This document shows positions 1 through 12,971 of a stretch of 64,000 nt of DNA, piece after piece. The number at the start of each line of letters is the position of its first letter. Positions within the stretch are counted from its first letter, which is position 1. Under the pieces are notes generated by a model, which saw only the letters and a program-made list of their open reading frames with translations, was not told where the DNA came from and searched no databases. This DNA is from Juglans regia (taxonomy: Eukaryota > Streptophyta > Magnoliopsida > Fagales > Juglandaceae): assembly GCF_001411555.2 (NCBI RefSeq), contig NC_049912.1:21126341-21190340 (forward strand), written 5' to 3'. Both the position numbers and the translations under genes were made by a program.

Positions 1-1474
1 ACTATTCTAAGTTGTGATTGTGTCTTTAGAAAGGAAATTTGAGAACTTATATTGGCATAAGAGCTCACACATTTGGTTTAGTTAGAATTATTAAAACTTT
101 ATTAATTTGAGGATAAATGCCAAGAGGCCAATGAAAGAAGGACACATAGCATATTGATGGGCTAAGCAATTAGGTTAAAAATGGATTTAGAGAAGGCCCG
201 AAAGTGTTTTATTTAGGGCCCTAGTTTACTAAGGATGAGATGGGTTAATAATATATGTTAAAAGCCTTAGGCCCAACTTGGGATATATAAGAATTTAAGC
301 CCTTCCTAAAAGACACTAGATATTAGGCCCAATGTAAATTGTAATGGACATAAGGCTATTGGGCCTAACTTAATAAACGTGAAGGCTATTGGCCCAATCT
401 AAGAAAGACCCAACATTAGGACCCAACTTAGTGGGCCATTGAGGCTAAGGATAGGCCCTATAAACTTGGACATGAGACTCATGGGTAAGCCCTCTCCTAG
501 GCCCATAACCAAAGCTTGTTTATATGGCCCAATAAAAGCTCAACCCATGAAGCCCAAGTTTTGAATTTTATTTCATTCTTCCAAATGGGACCTAGATACA
601 CCTTACCATTAGTTTCCAGTTAACCCAAGTTCAACCACACGCCCCCATGAGTTTAATTTTTACCAATATTAGCCCCTTAACCTCAAGCCTTCATCCCCCA
701 ACTTGATCATTCAACAAACATTAGTTGCACAATTTCACCCTTGTATGTCGACTACCAACCATGGTCCAAAACCTTCATGATTTTTTTATTTTTTATTTCA
801 CTCCTCTCACTCATTTAAGATCACTCCCTCATGACCCATGAATAGTAGCTAAATTGCAAACCTTGTCACATAGAATGATGGCATGTCAAATGCCAACAAA
901 AACCACCAATCAGCACACAAGAGGCAAACCGATAGACTCTCGAAACCAGCCATTGAATTTGTAATTATTCAACCAGTTTTCAAGTGGATTTGTACCCCCA
1001 TTAAACCTTATGATATCACCTAAAAATCAGACCTAGCAAGAGGCGAACAGTTCCAAGAAACAAAACCAAAAACTCAACTATTCCCTAGGAAATGTAGTTG
1101 GATTCAAACCGGATACCTTTGGTTCTTCAAGGAGTTTATGCTCTTAAAAGAGCAACCACCTCTCCCCTTTAATCCCAAAGAAGTCAAAGCACTCAAGTGC
1201 ATGTTTGTCCATTTATCCCCTAAAGACAGCAAAATCAATTGGCAATAAGAAAGGTAAGCTTAGTCACTCGACAAAACCACCATCATTTAACATCCCTTCA
1301 CTTTCTGCTTATGTATGATCACATGGTAACCAATCAACCCTCCCTTCCTAACCTGAAAAGTTGCCAAATAAAGGTCATCATCCTTGCAAAACATACCACA
1401 AAGATGAGACAAAACAGATGAGCAAAACTGGTCAGCATGAAGAACCAAAACCAGTCGGCCTCTAGTATGATTTC
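1..1474. other. Gene-free repeat-like sequence
   Basis: I see no open frame with a recognisable product. The first 620 bases repeat words such as 'ggcccaa' and 'aaggctattgg' many times, which looks like degenerate, internally repetitive LTR-element or satellite-like sequence. The rest is AT-rich with no structure I can name. Confidence 0.4.
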
Positions 1475-1685
1475 GGCCTCATTTGGTTACACAGATGAGA
1501 CGAGAGATGAGATAAAAGTTGAAAGTTGAATAAAATATTATTAGAATATTATTTTTTAATATTATTTTTGTTTTAAAATTTAAAAAATTTGAATTATTTA
1601 TTATATTTTGTCTGAAAATTTGAAAAAGTTGTAATATTATATGAGATGAGATAAGATAATTTAAGCAGTGTAACCATACCAAACT
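1475..1685. mobile_element. Tourist-like MITE (gatgagat family), copy 1
   Basis: It starts GGCCTCATTTGGTTACAC and ends with the imperfect inverse GTGTAACCATACC. The AT-rich interior contains 'gatgagataagat'. A possible 3-bp duplication TTC flanks it (1472-1474 and 1686-1688). Related copies lie near 5549, 36406 and 60503; the 36406 copy has a clean TTA duplication, which puts the family in PIF/Harbinger (Tourist). Confidence 0.6.
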
Positions 1686-4320
1686 TTCATCTTGGAAATC
1701 ATTTTGTTTTAATTTCTGATACAAGGCAACCCCTGCACCCATAGACTCATTCCAGCACCTGACCATGAAGGAATTATGAAGAGTATGCTACTATTCAACT
1801 AACTAAGCATGATAAAAATCTAGAAAAGCCACTCAACACTCCACCGCCCACCTCCACCACTCACAACTCTTCCCTCCAGCCAAAGCCCATGCCCCTTCAC
1901 CTCTCACCCCTCCATTTGAATACTAGAAATACCTTCCTTCACCTCTCACTTCTCCACACAACTTCCTCTAAGCTTCCTCTAGAATTCTTGAGAGCAAACA
2001 CTTCTTGTGTGAGAGAAGAGTTGAAGGTGAGTAGGTTGAGTGAGGTTCTTGAAGTGAGTTGAGTTGTGGGCCACCCGCCACGATTTCTGTAAGTAATCTT
2101 GCCCCATCTTTTGTTAAATGTTAGAATGATATGTTAGGATTTAATTTATTTAGATTAGGTTTAACTTGAATGATGCAAACCAGGTCATATTTGAAGTATT
2201 GATTGCATAAAGTATTTTGGGATGAAATTTTAGCCATGACATGTCTTGATATGATCTTGGATGATTTACCAATGTCTTGAAAGAATATTTAAGGTTTAAA
2301 TCTAAGGTAAAAAGCATGTCATGATAGTTTATGAATCCATATCTTGTATTGATCATCAAAGCATGTTTTGATTATCACTTGATTAAAGTTTCTTTTATGA
2401 AATCTTGGTTAAGTTTCCTAAGCTTGATTAAGGAACATTTAGAAAGTCTTGTGATTGGGATTTTAATAAAAATGCATGATTCATTTACGTTTTAAACCTC
2501 TTTTTGACAAGGAAAAGATAGAAACGTCATGTATATGCTTGGTTTGATGGTTTTGTAATAATTTGGTTTTAATCCATGCATAAGTGTTGGGATAAATATG
2601 TGAAGACTAAATCTAAGTTATAATCATATCCGTAAGTCCATATTCATGGTTGCCACTAGGTGGAATTTGAGTACAGATGCATCCATAAAGGTTATAGACT
2701 TGAGACACAAATAGACCCACATTAATGCATGACATGGGTTGGTTGATTTTGACATATTTTTGAAATTATTTTTATAATTTTGAGGTCATATATGGATTTA
2801 GAACATAGAAAATATGAAGTTTGTGAAATTTAGTGAATTTGGAGACCCAATTACAAATAATAAAAATTTAGGACCTATGTGGCGATTTCGGGATTGTATA
2901 TGGGCAGCTTTGTAAATAATAAATTTTTGAACCCTTTGATTATGAACATATTTCTAGTTATGAAATTCCTAACTTAGAATACCTCTATTTACAGCTACAC
3001 CAATTTCCTAAAATCCAGAAATTTTGTAAGTTAAGTTAGCCTTTAACTTACCATTTGATAATTTATTTATGATGATTGCTTAAACGCCACATTCATATTA
3101 TAAATGTCATTTTAGTATGAAATATTATATGATACATGACATGTGAATTTATCACCATTTTAGCATATTACATATAGTTATCATGTTTACATAAAGCATA
3201 CTTCACAAGCACATTCATGAAAAATATTTTTAAGCATAACAAGAAAATTTTTGTTGTCATGATCCCAAAGAATAGGATGAGAATTATCATAGTAAAACTC
3301 TTTTGTTCACTCTAGAATGAATAAAAATGAAGTGAAAACCCATGGGTTGACAAAGAACCGTTAATAGGTTTTGAATGTATGATTTTTAAAGAATGCTGGA
3401 GCGAAGTCATTTATGACACCTAATGCTAGCGGGTGCATATGTTATGATGTTATGTTATGATGATATATTATGAGGAAATGTTATGTTAACAATGCATTGA
3501 GAAATAGTCTGCAGACAATATAGTTTCAACATGAGTTGTACTGCGGTCACCGGCAAGTACTCACAGTGCATAATGGGGAGCTGTGATAATACCATATATA
3601 ACGTTATTGTTAATGATGTCTTTAGTAATGATGAAAAGTTATGATTTTGAAAGATACGGTGAAAAATATTCTTTGTAAGAAAATATGCATTAAAGTTTTT
3701 CTAAAAATGTTGAGGAATCTCGATGGGAGACAAATGCGAAGATCTTATCTGCATAGCATGCATCTCATGTTTATCATTAATCATTCATATTCTGTTTGTG
3801 CAAGTTGGTTGTTTAACTTACTGAGATTTCAAATAAATTTCACCCTTGTGGACCCACTACCATTCCGCAGAATGGTAGAAGTTGCGTTAGAGCCGACCTA
3901 CGATGAGCAAGATGAACCACTAGCTACAGATGATTGAGGACAAGCCTGATTTGGAGAAGAGGCTGGACTTGATTTTGATGTTCATAGCTCTGACTCTATA
4001 TACCATAGAGCAAATGCGAAAGTTAGTCTAATTATATAATTTCAGTATTATGGGATTCTATCTCCCACATTACGTTGAACTTATGAGGACCTCTTAAGTG
4101 AGGAAGTACTTATTTATAGTTAATTTATATATTTTGAATGTTTAGTTCCTTCTGGCATCAATTATTTTTATCACTCTTATTTTCACTGCAATTATTGCAT
4201 ACTGTTAGTTGCATACTAGGATGTATTACATATTAATTATCATGAACAAGAGTATGTAACCTTGTGCTGCATGTCCCGACGCTCCACATCTCCGTCTCAT
4301 CCCATGTGGAGGTTAAGGGC
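1686..4320. repeat. Non-coding LTR-retrotransposon-like sequence
   Basis: The stretch has no long ORF. Around 3540-3600 it reads like the LTR of a plant Gypsy or large non-autonomous element (tract with 'caagtactcacagtgcataatgggg'-type wording), followed by a 98-codon ORF at 3641-3937 with no recognisable domain. I cannot find paired LTRs or a primer-binding site, so the class is a guess. Confidence 0.3.
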
Positions 4321-4544
4321 ATCAAAGATAGGATCGGTTTGAGATCGGATACTCCTAGTGTAGTGGGAGTTGTGAGTCGCTTAGTGAATGTGCTGACTAA
4401 GGGAGATGCACGTGAGAGACTGAAGTCAGGCTCGACTTAAGTGCGTCTTCTAGCTTGAAGACGGGGAGTTTTGAGTTATAGAGGTGATAGAGCTTGGCAA
4501 GAACAATGGATGGCATGTGGAGAACTAGTCTCCAAGTTGGAGAT
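4321..4544 (+). pseudogene. Degraded 3' end of a Copia element, with polypurine tract
   Basis: The stretch around 4385-4420 contains 'gtgctgactaaggg', which resembles the LTK motif near the end of a Copia RNase H domain. It runs to 'tccaagttggagat' at 4531-4544, the polypurine-tract wording that precedes TGTTGG in many plant Copia elements. The rest of the polyprotein is absent. Confidence 0.4.
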
Positions 4545-5087
4545 TGTTGGGTTTCATGTGGAGCCTGGTTCGTGAGCAGAAAAGGTGCAACCCGTGAGTT
4601 CGCTCGATTGTCGCTCAACTTGGCACTCGAGTGAAGTTCAACTGGTGAGTTCACTTGAGGTGCGTTTGATAGTAGGCTCGAGCGAGACACAAATCCTAGT
4701 GTTCGCTCTCCGCTCGAGCCAACGTTCATTGGTTGTTCACTCGAGGCCCGCTCGACATGCCGCTCAAGCGAATGCCGTATTATTTTCCAAATTAGGATTT
4801 CTAGTACAGTCTCTATAAATATGTAATATTTTGACTTATTGTATATGATTTTTTAGCAATTTTCAGAGAGAACAAAAGAGGCAAAGTGTGAATGTATATT
4901 GTAAGAGAGAAAATTCCTTAGAGTGAGTAAATTGAGATTATGTGATTGTAATATCATTTGAATTAATAAAATCTCTGCAGTTCTGTAGACGTAGGCACAT
5001 TGCCGAACTACGTAAATTGTGTCTCGTGTGATTGCTTGATCGTTGCTTTTATTTGTTTGTCATCATTGGTGTGTGTTTCTCACAACA
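4545..5087 (+). repeat. Copia-type LTR (3' LTR of a truncated element)
   Basis: This 543-bp block begins TGTTGGG right after a polypurine-like tract and ends TCACAACA, the TGTTG...CAACA termini typical of Copia LTRs. A TATA-like 'ctataaatatgtaat' lies near 4812. No duplication is visible between the flanks (gagat / ctttg), which fits a 3' LTR still joined to internal sequence rather than a solo LTR. The first 230 bases are packed with CTCGA-containing words. I see no second copy in the window. Confidence 0.7.
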
Positions 5088-5548
5088 CTTTGCATACTGG
5101 CATCTTGGTGAGATTGCAGTGACGGGCTGCTCCATCCAAAATTAGTAGCAGTGGCTCAAATTGAATATGCCATAGTGAGTCACGCCCAAAGGGAAAACTA
5201 CACTCATATGTGCAATATTAATTACGTTGGCATTGTATTACTCTAACCTTTGTAGGTAATGATATTGGAAATATGAGGCTTTATTTTGTTTTCCATAATG
5301 ACCCATTGACCACTTGCAGTTCCTAATGTTCGGGAATCAATATTTATTGGATCAATATTAGTCTTGAGCTAATTTCAAAAAAATTAATGTGTAAACAAAG
5401 TTTAGAGAGATGGAATGCATATTTAAAAAAAATGAAAAGAGCAAATTTTACATGCGCTGAAAAACAAATGCAAATATGTAAGAATTGTGTAAGAAAGTGT
5501 TCAAATGGAAAATATAAGTTGAAAAAACAAATTTACATGAAAACATTA
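5088..5548. other. Intergenic, no gene seen
   Basis: AT-rich flank with a 61-codon lysine-rich ORF (5387-5572) that has no recognisable domain and runs into the following MITE. Confidence 0.5.
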
Positions 5549-5915
5549 GGGCAGGTTTGGGGCTATAGATAAGACACAAAATTCTCATATGATCTTATTT
5601 CATCTCATCCCATCTTATTCACAAATATAATTCAAATACAAAATTTTCAAACTAATTATTACAACTTTTTTAAACTTTTAAATACAAAATAAAAAATAAT
5701 TATAATTTTTTTAAATCCCCAAATAAAAATAATATTATAAAACTATATTATTACAATATTTTAACTTTATAATATTTTTTATTCAACTTTTTTTTTCTTT
5801 CATTTCCCAAAACCTAAAAAATACTCAACTCAAACTATCTCACTACTATTCGCAAACTATTTTACTACTATTCACAAAAATCTCATCTCATCTCATCTCA
5901 CTCCCCAAATAAGTC
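5549..5915. mobile_element. Tourist-like MITE, copy 2
   Basis: It begins GGGCAGGTTTGGGGCTA after TTA and ends with a run of 'ctcatctcatctcatctcac' then CCCCAAATAAG. This is the reverse-orientation signature of the gatgagat family. The 3' boundary is uncertain by several bases. Confidence 0.6.
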
Positions 5916-6259
5916 ATAAGTTAATAAATGCCAATATTAATGTTGCATCTAGATTGGTGCAAAATGATTTCTTGTATATTTTCTCTCATGATAATGGCAT
6001 GGTTAATTATACTTTAAAAATAAACACAATTGAGATATTGACCTCATAATTATAGATATGAAGAAAGTGGTGAGTAATACTTTTCTCATTAAAAATCGAA
6101 CAATAAAACAAATTAAAAAAAGGGCAAAGCCAGGGTTGCTAATAAAAGACAAGGTCTCTTGGCATCATACTCTAAACAAACAAGTTAGTCCAAGCCCATA
6201 AGAACATATTCCCCAAGCTTCAACCACCAGAAGCAGTTCTTCATGCCCTACTTCCTTAT

Positions 6260-6547
6260 TAGGGGTGAACAAGAACAAATTAGAACTGGTCGTTGAATGC
6301 TAAAATCTGCTGAAATTATTGGAGAACTGGTCGGTCATCTGTCCAACGAAGTACAAATTGATATCAATCTATTAGATTCCCGATTTGCACAATATTCAAA
6401 CCGGTGGACCGATCATTGTATATATATTTATAGTTTTCTAAAAAATTAAATTAATTAAACGATGTCGTTTCATTAAAACAATTGAAAATAAATTAACTAA
6501 AATGACGTCGTTTTGGTTAGGGCTTCAACTCTAATTCCTTTCTTAAA

Positions 6548-6604
<57 letters not shown>

Positions 6605-7067
6605 ACTCACTCACATCCCGCTTGGTACAACGTTCCATCAATGGTAAAAAATTGCTCACCGGCAGGCTCACAACTTATTCCTTGCGCCCTTGTAAGCGTC
6701 CCACATTTTTTTTGGTCATCCTTGTAAGTGTTAAGTTCAAATCAATGAACCGACCACAGCTCGATCGATGTCGCACTGGCTGTCTCTTTGCTTGGTATAA
6801 CGTTCCATCAATGGTAAAAAAAATTGATGGCAGACAATCTCACAAATTTGTTCCTTATGCCCTTGTAAGCGTCCCACGTTTTTGTTGGCCATCCTTGTTA
6901 GCGTTAAGTTCAAATCAATGAATCGACCGCAGCGCAACTGACGTCATACTGGTCGATGTAGTACCCTTCGTTCGGTCAATTCAATCAATTTGAGTCCTCA
7001 AATGTCCTGTCGATTTAGTTTCGATTTTGGGTCAGAACCGAATCGACCAATCGGTTTTCTACCCCTA
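6260..7067. mobile_element. hAT-like non-autonomous element
   Basis: It begins TAGGGGTGAAC and ends TTTCTACCCCTA, short inverted termini of hAT type. It is flanked by near-identical 8-bp duplications TTCCTTAT (6252-6259) and TTCCTTAG (7068-7075). The inside is rich in 'ggtcg/accgg' words, holds an uninterrupted (TC)25 tract, and has a ~170-bp internal tandem duplication starting at 6621 and 6791. No transposase is encoded. Confidence 0.75.
6551..6614. repeat. (TC)25 microsatellite followed by (ACTC)n
   Basis: Positions 6551-6600 are pure TC dinucleotides, followed by about three ACTC units. It lies within the hAT-like element. Confidence 0.95.
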
Positions 7068-7124
7068 TTCCTTAGAGCAAAGAAATGGACAATTCTCCTA
7101 AAAATAAAAAATACAAGTCGGCAT

Positions 7125-7138
7125 TTATAGTGCTACAA
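7125..7138. repeat. 14-bp target-site duplication, left copy (LINE A)
   Basis: TTATAGTGCTACAA occurs here directly before a poly(T) run and again at 12972-12985, exactly bracketing LINE A. Confidence 0.9.
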
Positions 7139-7266
7139 ATTTTTTTTTTTCTAATTAAGCTTGCATAGTTATAAATAAGAGGTTTCAGTTACAGAACAAG
7201 GAGGATCTTTGCCACTATCAATAAGTACAATACTAGAAGGTAAAATAGCTACTGAAATGCGACCAA

Positions 7267-10200
7267 TCATACTATTGGTTGCGGCCCATTGCGCCACAGA
7301 ATGCGCAAATTAATTTGAGATCGATCTATTTTTTTAAAACACCATCCTTTATGAGATGATATGATAAGAGCAATATCTTCAGTTATGGAAGAAATTTTCC
7401 AGACTGATGATGACCCTTGAATTGCTGAGACTACAAGAGGAGAATCGCCTTCAATTGTGATATCTGGGAAATTTAAATGTTTAGCCATATAGACTGCAAG
7501 TCTTGCCGCAATTGCTTCTGCTACTACTGGATTTGTTGTTCCAATTTCTTCTGTCCATATTTCAATTGCACTTCCTTCATAATCACGACTTACTGCAGAG
7601 GCCAAAGAGGACGTGGTCCTAACTGCCGCATCAAACGAAATGCTTACAGTGTTGAGATGAGGTTTTTGCCATAATGGTGGTTGCTTTTCTTTCAGTTTCA
7701 ATTGCCAAAACAAATAGATATTATTGGTAAAGGAAATCCATTTGGTCTATAGCTTTCCTAATAGATAGAGCTATTTGATTATGGACTATATCATTTCTCA
7801 ATCTCCAAGTGAAATCCAATATTAGAACTGCAAACAGCTGAAAAGGGTGCACTTCCTGTGAGCTTAATCCCAACTTTAGCCTTGGATTAAGAATGAAAGA
7901 TATCCAATCCTGTTGAGTAATAATTGCCAAGGAAGACAGATTTAGTGGCCACTTGCTTTGGCTCCATATGATTCTTGATATAGGACATTCAAGAAAAAGA
8001 TGTAGTAGTGTTACTTCTTTCTCATTACACAAAGGGCAACTAAAGGTAGGCATTAATGGTATGAAGTTCTTTAGCCTTCCTCTAGTTGGAAGTAAATCCT
8101 AGAGAATTTTTCACAAAATAAGTTTATGGCGATCATGGATTTTCAGTTTCCAAAGCTTATCTATTGCAAAGTTAGGGAAACTTACTTGAAGAGCACAATC
8201 AATATTTGATGCTAGGTGATAAGTTGTTTTGACAGTGAACTTCTCACATTGAGTTTTAATTGAGTTGTATTGTTGATGAATTCAGAAACTTTAAGAGAAT
8301 GAGATAATTCCGTGAAATAGTTAAGCAGTTGTGGCTTAAAACTTTCCAATAAAGGAATCCATGGATCAAACCATACTTTCACTGACTTTCCGTTAAAAAT
8401 TTGATTGCACATACCTTTTTTCTAATACTCTTTGTGTTTGCAATAAATTTCTCCAAAAATAGGAATCTGAAGCTTTTGATGACACCTGCCAGAAAGAGTT
8501 TGTTAGTAGATATTTTTTTGAAAGAAGCTTGTGCCATATATTTGTACTTGGTTGATTCATTTCACATCCCGTCTTGGCTAACAATGCAACATTCATATTT
8601 TCCATTAGTCTCAATCCGAAACCTCCATCTTTTTTCGATTGACAAATTGACTTCCATGACTTTAGATAGAGCTTGTGCTTTTGATCCTTTTTCGTTCCCC
8701 ACCAGAAATTTTTAAAACTTGTATTCATCAATTTACACACTGATTTTGGTAGAAGATGTATAGACATTTGATATGTGAGAATTGTGCTTGCCACTGTGCG
8801 AATTAGCATCGTTCTATCTGCCTATGATAAGAGTTTTGACTTTCATCCTTCTAGTTTATGATTGATCTTCTCCAGCAATTCTCTATAGCTTTCTTTCTTG
8901 GACCTACCAAACGAGGTTTGAATTCCTAAATATTTCATATTGGATGTAGTTTCCCTATATTCCAACTTCGCAAGAATGGCTCTCTTTGTCGCTTGATTTG
9001 TATTTTTTGTAATGAAAATTGATGATTTTCCATTATTGATTCGCTGGCCTGATCATGCTTGATATTTTTCTAGATTCACATATATGGATCTTGCTGCACT
9101 TTCTTTTACTTTCCCAAATATGATGAGATCATCTGCAAAGAATAAATGGGAAATTGACGGACAAGTTATGCAAAGTTTAATGCCTTCTATGTTGTCGTTG
9201 GCCTCTGATTTGACAATTAATCTTGATAGAACTTCCGTACATAATATAAATAGAAAGGGTGAGATAGGATCACCCTGTCTAAGTCCTCTTTCTGCTTTGA
9301 AAAAACCTATCGGAGAACCATTTATAAGAATTGAGAATGATGTCGTCGTAATGCATTCTCTGATTAGATTAATCCACTGACTATTATAACCTAGAGTCTT
9401 CATCACTGTAAATAGGAAATTCCATTCTATAAAGTCAAAAGCTTTCTCCATATCTAACTTGATCGTCATTTGGCCTTCTTCCCTTTCAACTTCTTGAGAT
9501 GATGAAATAGCTCATACGCAATAATAGAGTTCTCTTTAATATTACGACCCGGAACAAAAGCTTTTGAAAGGGAGAGATTATACTTGGAAGTGTTGTCTTC
9601 AGCCGATTTGCTAGAATCTTTGTGATTGTTTTATAGATAACCTTGGTCAAGCTGATTGGCCGATAATTTGGCGGTGAACTCGGATTTGGCACTTTTGGGA
9701 TTAGAGCAATATTTGTATGATTAATTTGTTTCAGTATCCTCCCACTTCGAAAAAAAATTTTGAACTGCTGCAATGACTTCTTTTTTGATAATATTCCAGT
9801 AATGCTTATGATTTGAGATTTGTTTGAGCGCCCCATAGATTTCTTCTTCAGTTGGTACTGTCGTTAAGAAAGCATTATCTTGATTTGAGACTTGTCGTTG
9901 GAATAAATCATCAAGCTCTGTTGGAATGACAGGATTTGTGGAGGTATAAACAGTCCTGAAATGATCTATAAAGGCTAATTCAATTGCATTTTGATCAATT
10001 GTCCAGTTTCCACTTACTTGCTTGCACCAAGCTTCCTGAATGATTATGCTGCTGAACGGTTCTTTTGTCCATAATTCGTTAAATTTAAAAGAGGTTACTC
10101 TCTTTTGTATTTTCATGGTATTTAGCAATAGAGGGTGATGATTCGATGCTCCTGATGTTAAGTGTTGAATAGTAGCATCAGGGAATAATAATCTCCATTG

Positions 10201-10822
10201 TGCACTTGCAATTCCTCTATCAAATCGTTCTCTGATAAGAGCTCTACCATGACGATTATTAGTCCAAGTGAAAGTAGGTCCTGAAAAACCAATATCAACA
10301 AGTCCATGATTGGTCATTAAATTTTTTAAGCCACCAATAGAAGAGGAAGGAGTAACTGGCCTCCCTCCTATTTTTTTTGATTGATTAATGAGATCATTGA
10401 AATCCCCTATACATAACCATGGCCCCAGATAGGAATTGTGAATGGTTTCCAAATTAGCCTAAAAAATTGTTTTTTTTTTTTTTTTGCCATATAGCAGGAG
10501 CATAAACATAAGTAGCTAACCATGGATGATAAGAAGGTTCAAAGTAAATCAAAATGGAAATTGCATTAGTATTTACATGAACCGGTTCTATATCTATACC
10601 CAGTCTCCATAACAACAAAAGGCCTCCATTATTCCCGGAGGCTGGGAAGTGTACAAAATTCTGGAAACCTAAGATATTAACTATACTATGGGTGCGTGTA
10701 TTAGGCACCATGGTTTCCGACAAAAAAATAATATCTGGATTATATTTTCTCATATTAGCCCTAAGACTTCTAAATGCTTTGGGTCGAGCTAGTCCCCTGC
10801 AATTCCAAACAAGTGTTTTCAC
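7267..10822 (-). pseudogene. LINE A ORF2: endonuclease / reverse transcriptase / RNase H (broken)
   Basis: The APE-type endonuclease comes first ([15 protein letters not shown], then LSET, then CIGDFND and TWTNNRHG; 10822 to about 10100). The reverse transcriptase follows, with NYRPISL near 9660, DMEKAFD near 9450, LRQGDPISPFLF near 9280 and the catalytic FADD near 9130. A zinc-binding region (CPLCNEKEVTLLHLFLECP) lies near 8030-7970, and a plant-type RNase H (SISFDAAVRTT ... EGDSPLVV) at 7713-7267. The frame is split into at least seven pieces. The start codon now reads GTG and overlaps the ORF1 stop (10819-10822); ATG there was probably lost by mutation. Confidence 0.88.
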
Positions 10823-12933
10823 TGAGTCTTTGAGGGCTTTGATGCCCCCGCCTTTTTTTTCTTTTTTGATGAACCCAATTTTGATGTAGCTCGAGTATAC
10901 GACTTTGTCTTAAGAATTTTTTTTTCTTTTGTATTTTCCCAGTGGCATCTGACTTCATAGAAAGTAGCATTATCTTTCTCCTCCTTGCTAAGATTGATCT
11001 CTATAGCATCTTTCATAAGTTTTGGAATTTTACTTTTAATATCCAGATCTTCTGTAGATGCTGTAGCCATAATTCTTTTCAATGAACTTGAAGCACAACA
11101 TTGTGAAGATTGAGTGCAGAAATAGTATGAGCCGAATCTGAGATCTGAGTTTCATCGGCCATGGAGCAACTGAAAATAGGTGAAAGCATAGGGCTTTCAC
11201 GTGTAGCTTGAGAATCATGAATACCCATAAAAGGCTGACCAGATTTTAAGCCCTTTGTAATAGTAGTTGATTGGCCCGAAATAAGAGGCTTAGCCCATTT
11301 AGCTTGATGAGCTTTAAAGCTCATGGTAGAACTAGAAGCATGAAACCGCCTTCTCAAATCAGACCATTCCTTGAATGACAACGTAGAAGGATAAGCTTGA
11401 CTTTGCATCACCGAATGCATCATGCTTCTATAGTGAAGTTGTTGTTCTGTCAGATTGGCATGGACCGGATTGACTGAAGTGAACAAAGTGGATGGGAATG
11501 CATTAACTGCCAAATTAAATAAGAGTGGGTTGGTAGATGAAACTCCTTTATGGTCTACAGGGATTTTGAACAGTGAGTTTGAGGGAGAGTGGCCGCCAGC
11601 TAGTGTCGAATCCTTCAGAAATTTGTCACCGTCGTGATCTGCAAGTGTTGATTTCTCCAGGTTTTTAATGCCACCGTGATCTATATGCATTCCGATTGTA
11701 TCCTTCCAGGTGATATCTTCCAATTTCGGCATGGATTCTACAATTTTTTTATCTTCAAATTTATAATCATGCCTTAGTAACTGTGATTCATCAATTAAAA
11801 CTTTATCTATCAATAGAGCTTCATGGGATGAAAATCTAGAGGGCAGATTAATGAAATTGCTTTGAGGCTTCTCTTGGTCATCGATTAGAAGCCCTTTTCC
11901 TTTCCCTTTTCCGATATTATCAGTATCTGAGAGATGATTCACCTTGTTGTTCTCTACATCTTGTTCTAAAACCATAGCAACTGATTTGCTATTAACATTA
12001 ACATAAGTTGGTCCTTGGAAAACCACAGAAGATGGATAAACCGTAGTACCTTGTCTTTTTATAATATCAGTAGAACTCAAATTCTCAATGAGATTCCCTT
12101 CTTCTTTAAGATTTCCTGAGTGAGAGGATCTAGGAATTGAAGTTTGATCTTGTTGAGGAGGGATGAAAATTCCTGAAGCATTATATTCAGCTCTCAACGA
12201 CGGACCATATGGTAATGGATCAGGGATAATTTTTAGAAAATTGCAGAAAATCTGAGAATGACCCAATCTACCACAGGCATAGCAAAAATCCGAGAGCCTC
12301 TCATATTTGAAGGCAACCCATGTATCAATATTATTGTTTCTAGCAAGCCAGAAACCTTATTTGAGTGGATGATTGATATCTAGTTCTACTTTGATCCTAA
12401 CGAACTTTTTACAAGTGATATCAAAGTTTGGATCAATATCTATGTCCAATAATGTTCCTATTGCTTTCCGAATCTTTATGGCATTTTCAACAGTAGTATG
12501 ATTAAGAGTAAGACCATGAATTTGAATATGAAAAGACTGATGAGTTTAGGCTTATCTCTTGCCAGGTTAAACCAGCTGGCCAATCTTTGAGGATCAGTAG
12601 ATGGCCTTTGAAATTCCAATGAGCTTGACTTAGAATCCTTTGTTTGTCCCTAGCTGACTGAAAAGTGAAAAGGAATTTGTTTTCATCCAGATCTTCAATG
12701 TGAAATTTTTTGAGAAAATTCCATTCTGCCTTGAAAGTGGCGTGCAATGAAATTTTGTTGAGAGGTCTTGTTGCTACAATTCTTCCTATTAACGCCAACT
12801 CTGTTGTTTCTTTTGCAGGATCTTCTACTAGGCTGAGATTTAGATCTTCCCAAGAGAGTGCTTCTGTTTGTTGTATAAGAGAATCCATGTCCATGATACT
12901 AGCTGAAAGAAGTCGAAGTTTGACGAAGGTCAA
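10819..12933 (-). pseudogene. LINE A ORF1: DUF4283 / zinc-knuckle RNA-binding protein (broken)
   Basis: The N-terminal piece (12933-12502) resembles the DUF4283 fold found in plant LINE ORF1 proteins: 'LIGRIVATRPLNK' and 'FLFTFQSARDKQRIL'. A CCHC knuckle (CYACGRLGHSQIFC) lies at about 12300-12255, followed by a long polar low-complexity region to 11079 and a lysine-rich C-terminus. A frameshift near 12510 and a stop codon at about 12359 disrupt it. In the family the protein binds LINE RNA; here that role is gone. Confidence 0.8.
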
Positions 12934-12971
12934 GCCAGAGAGCTTAGACGCTCAGAGCTCAGTTTTTTGGG

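Larger units (their letters stand above)
7139..12971 (-). mobile_element. LINE A: near full-length L1-type retrotransposon
   Basis: This is a 5.8-kb element on the minus strand. Its 3' poly(A) appears as poly(T) at 7140-7150. From its 5' end it encodes an ORF1 with a DUF4283-like N-terminus and a CCHC zinc knuckle, then an ORF2 with endonuclease, reverse transcriptase, zinc-binding and RNase H regions. Perfect 14-bp duplications flank it, so both ends are defined and the copy is not 5'-truncated. Coding frames carry stops and frameshifts, so it is inactive. It lies about 0.9 kb upstream of the lipase start codon. Confidence 0.9.

Noticed and set aside
4545..5087. Solo Copia LTR
   Set aside because: Flanking bases (gagat / ctttg) do not match, and a polypurine tract plus RNase H-like remnant lie upstream, so it is better read as a 3' LTR of a truncated copy.
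7267..12933. Reading the minus-strand ORFs (for example the 395-codon frame at 11079-12266) as host genes
   Set aside because: They are pieces of LINE A ORF1 and ORF2, bounded by target duplications.
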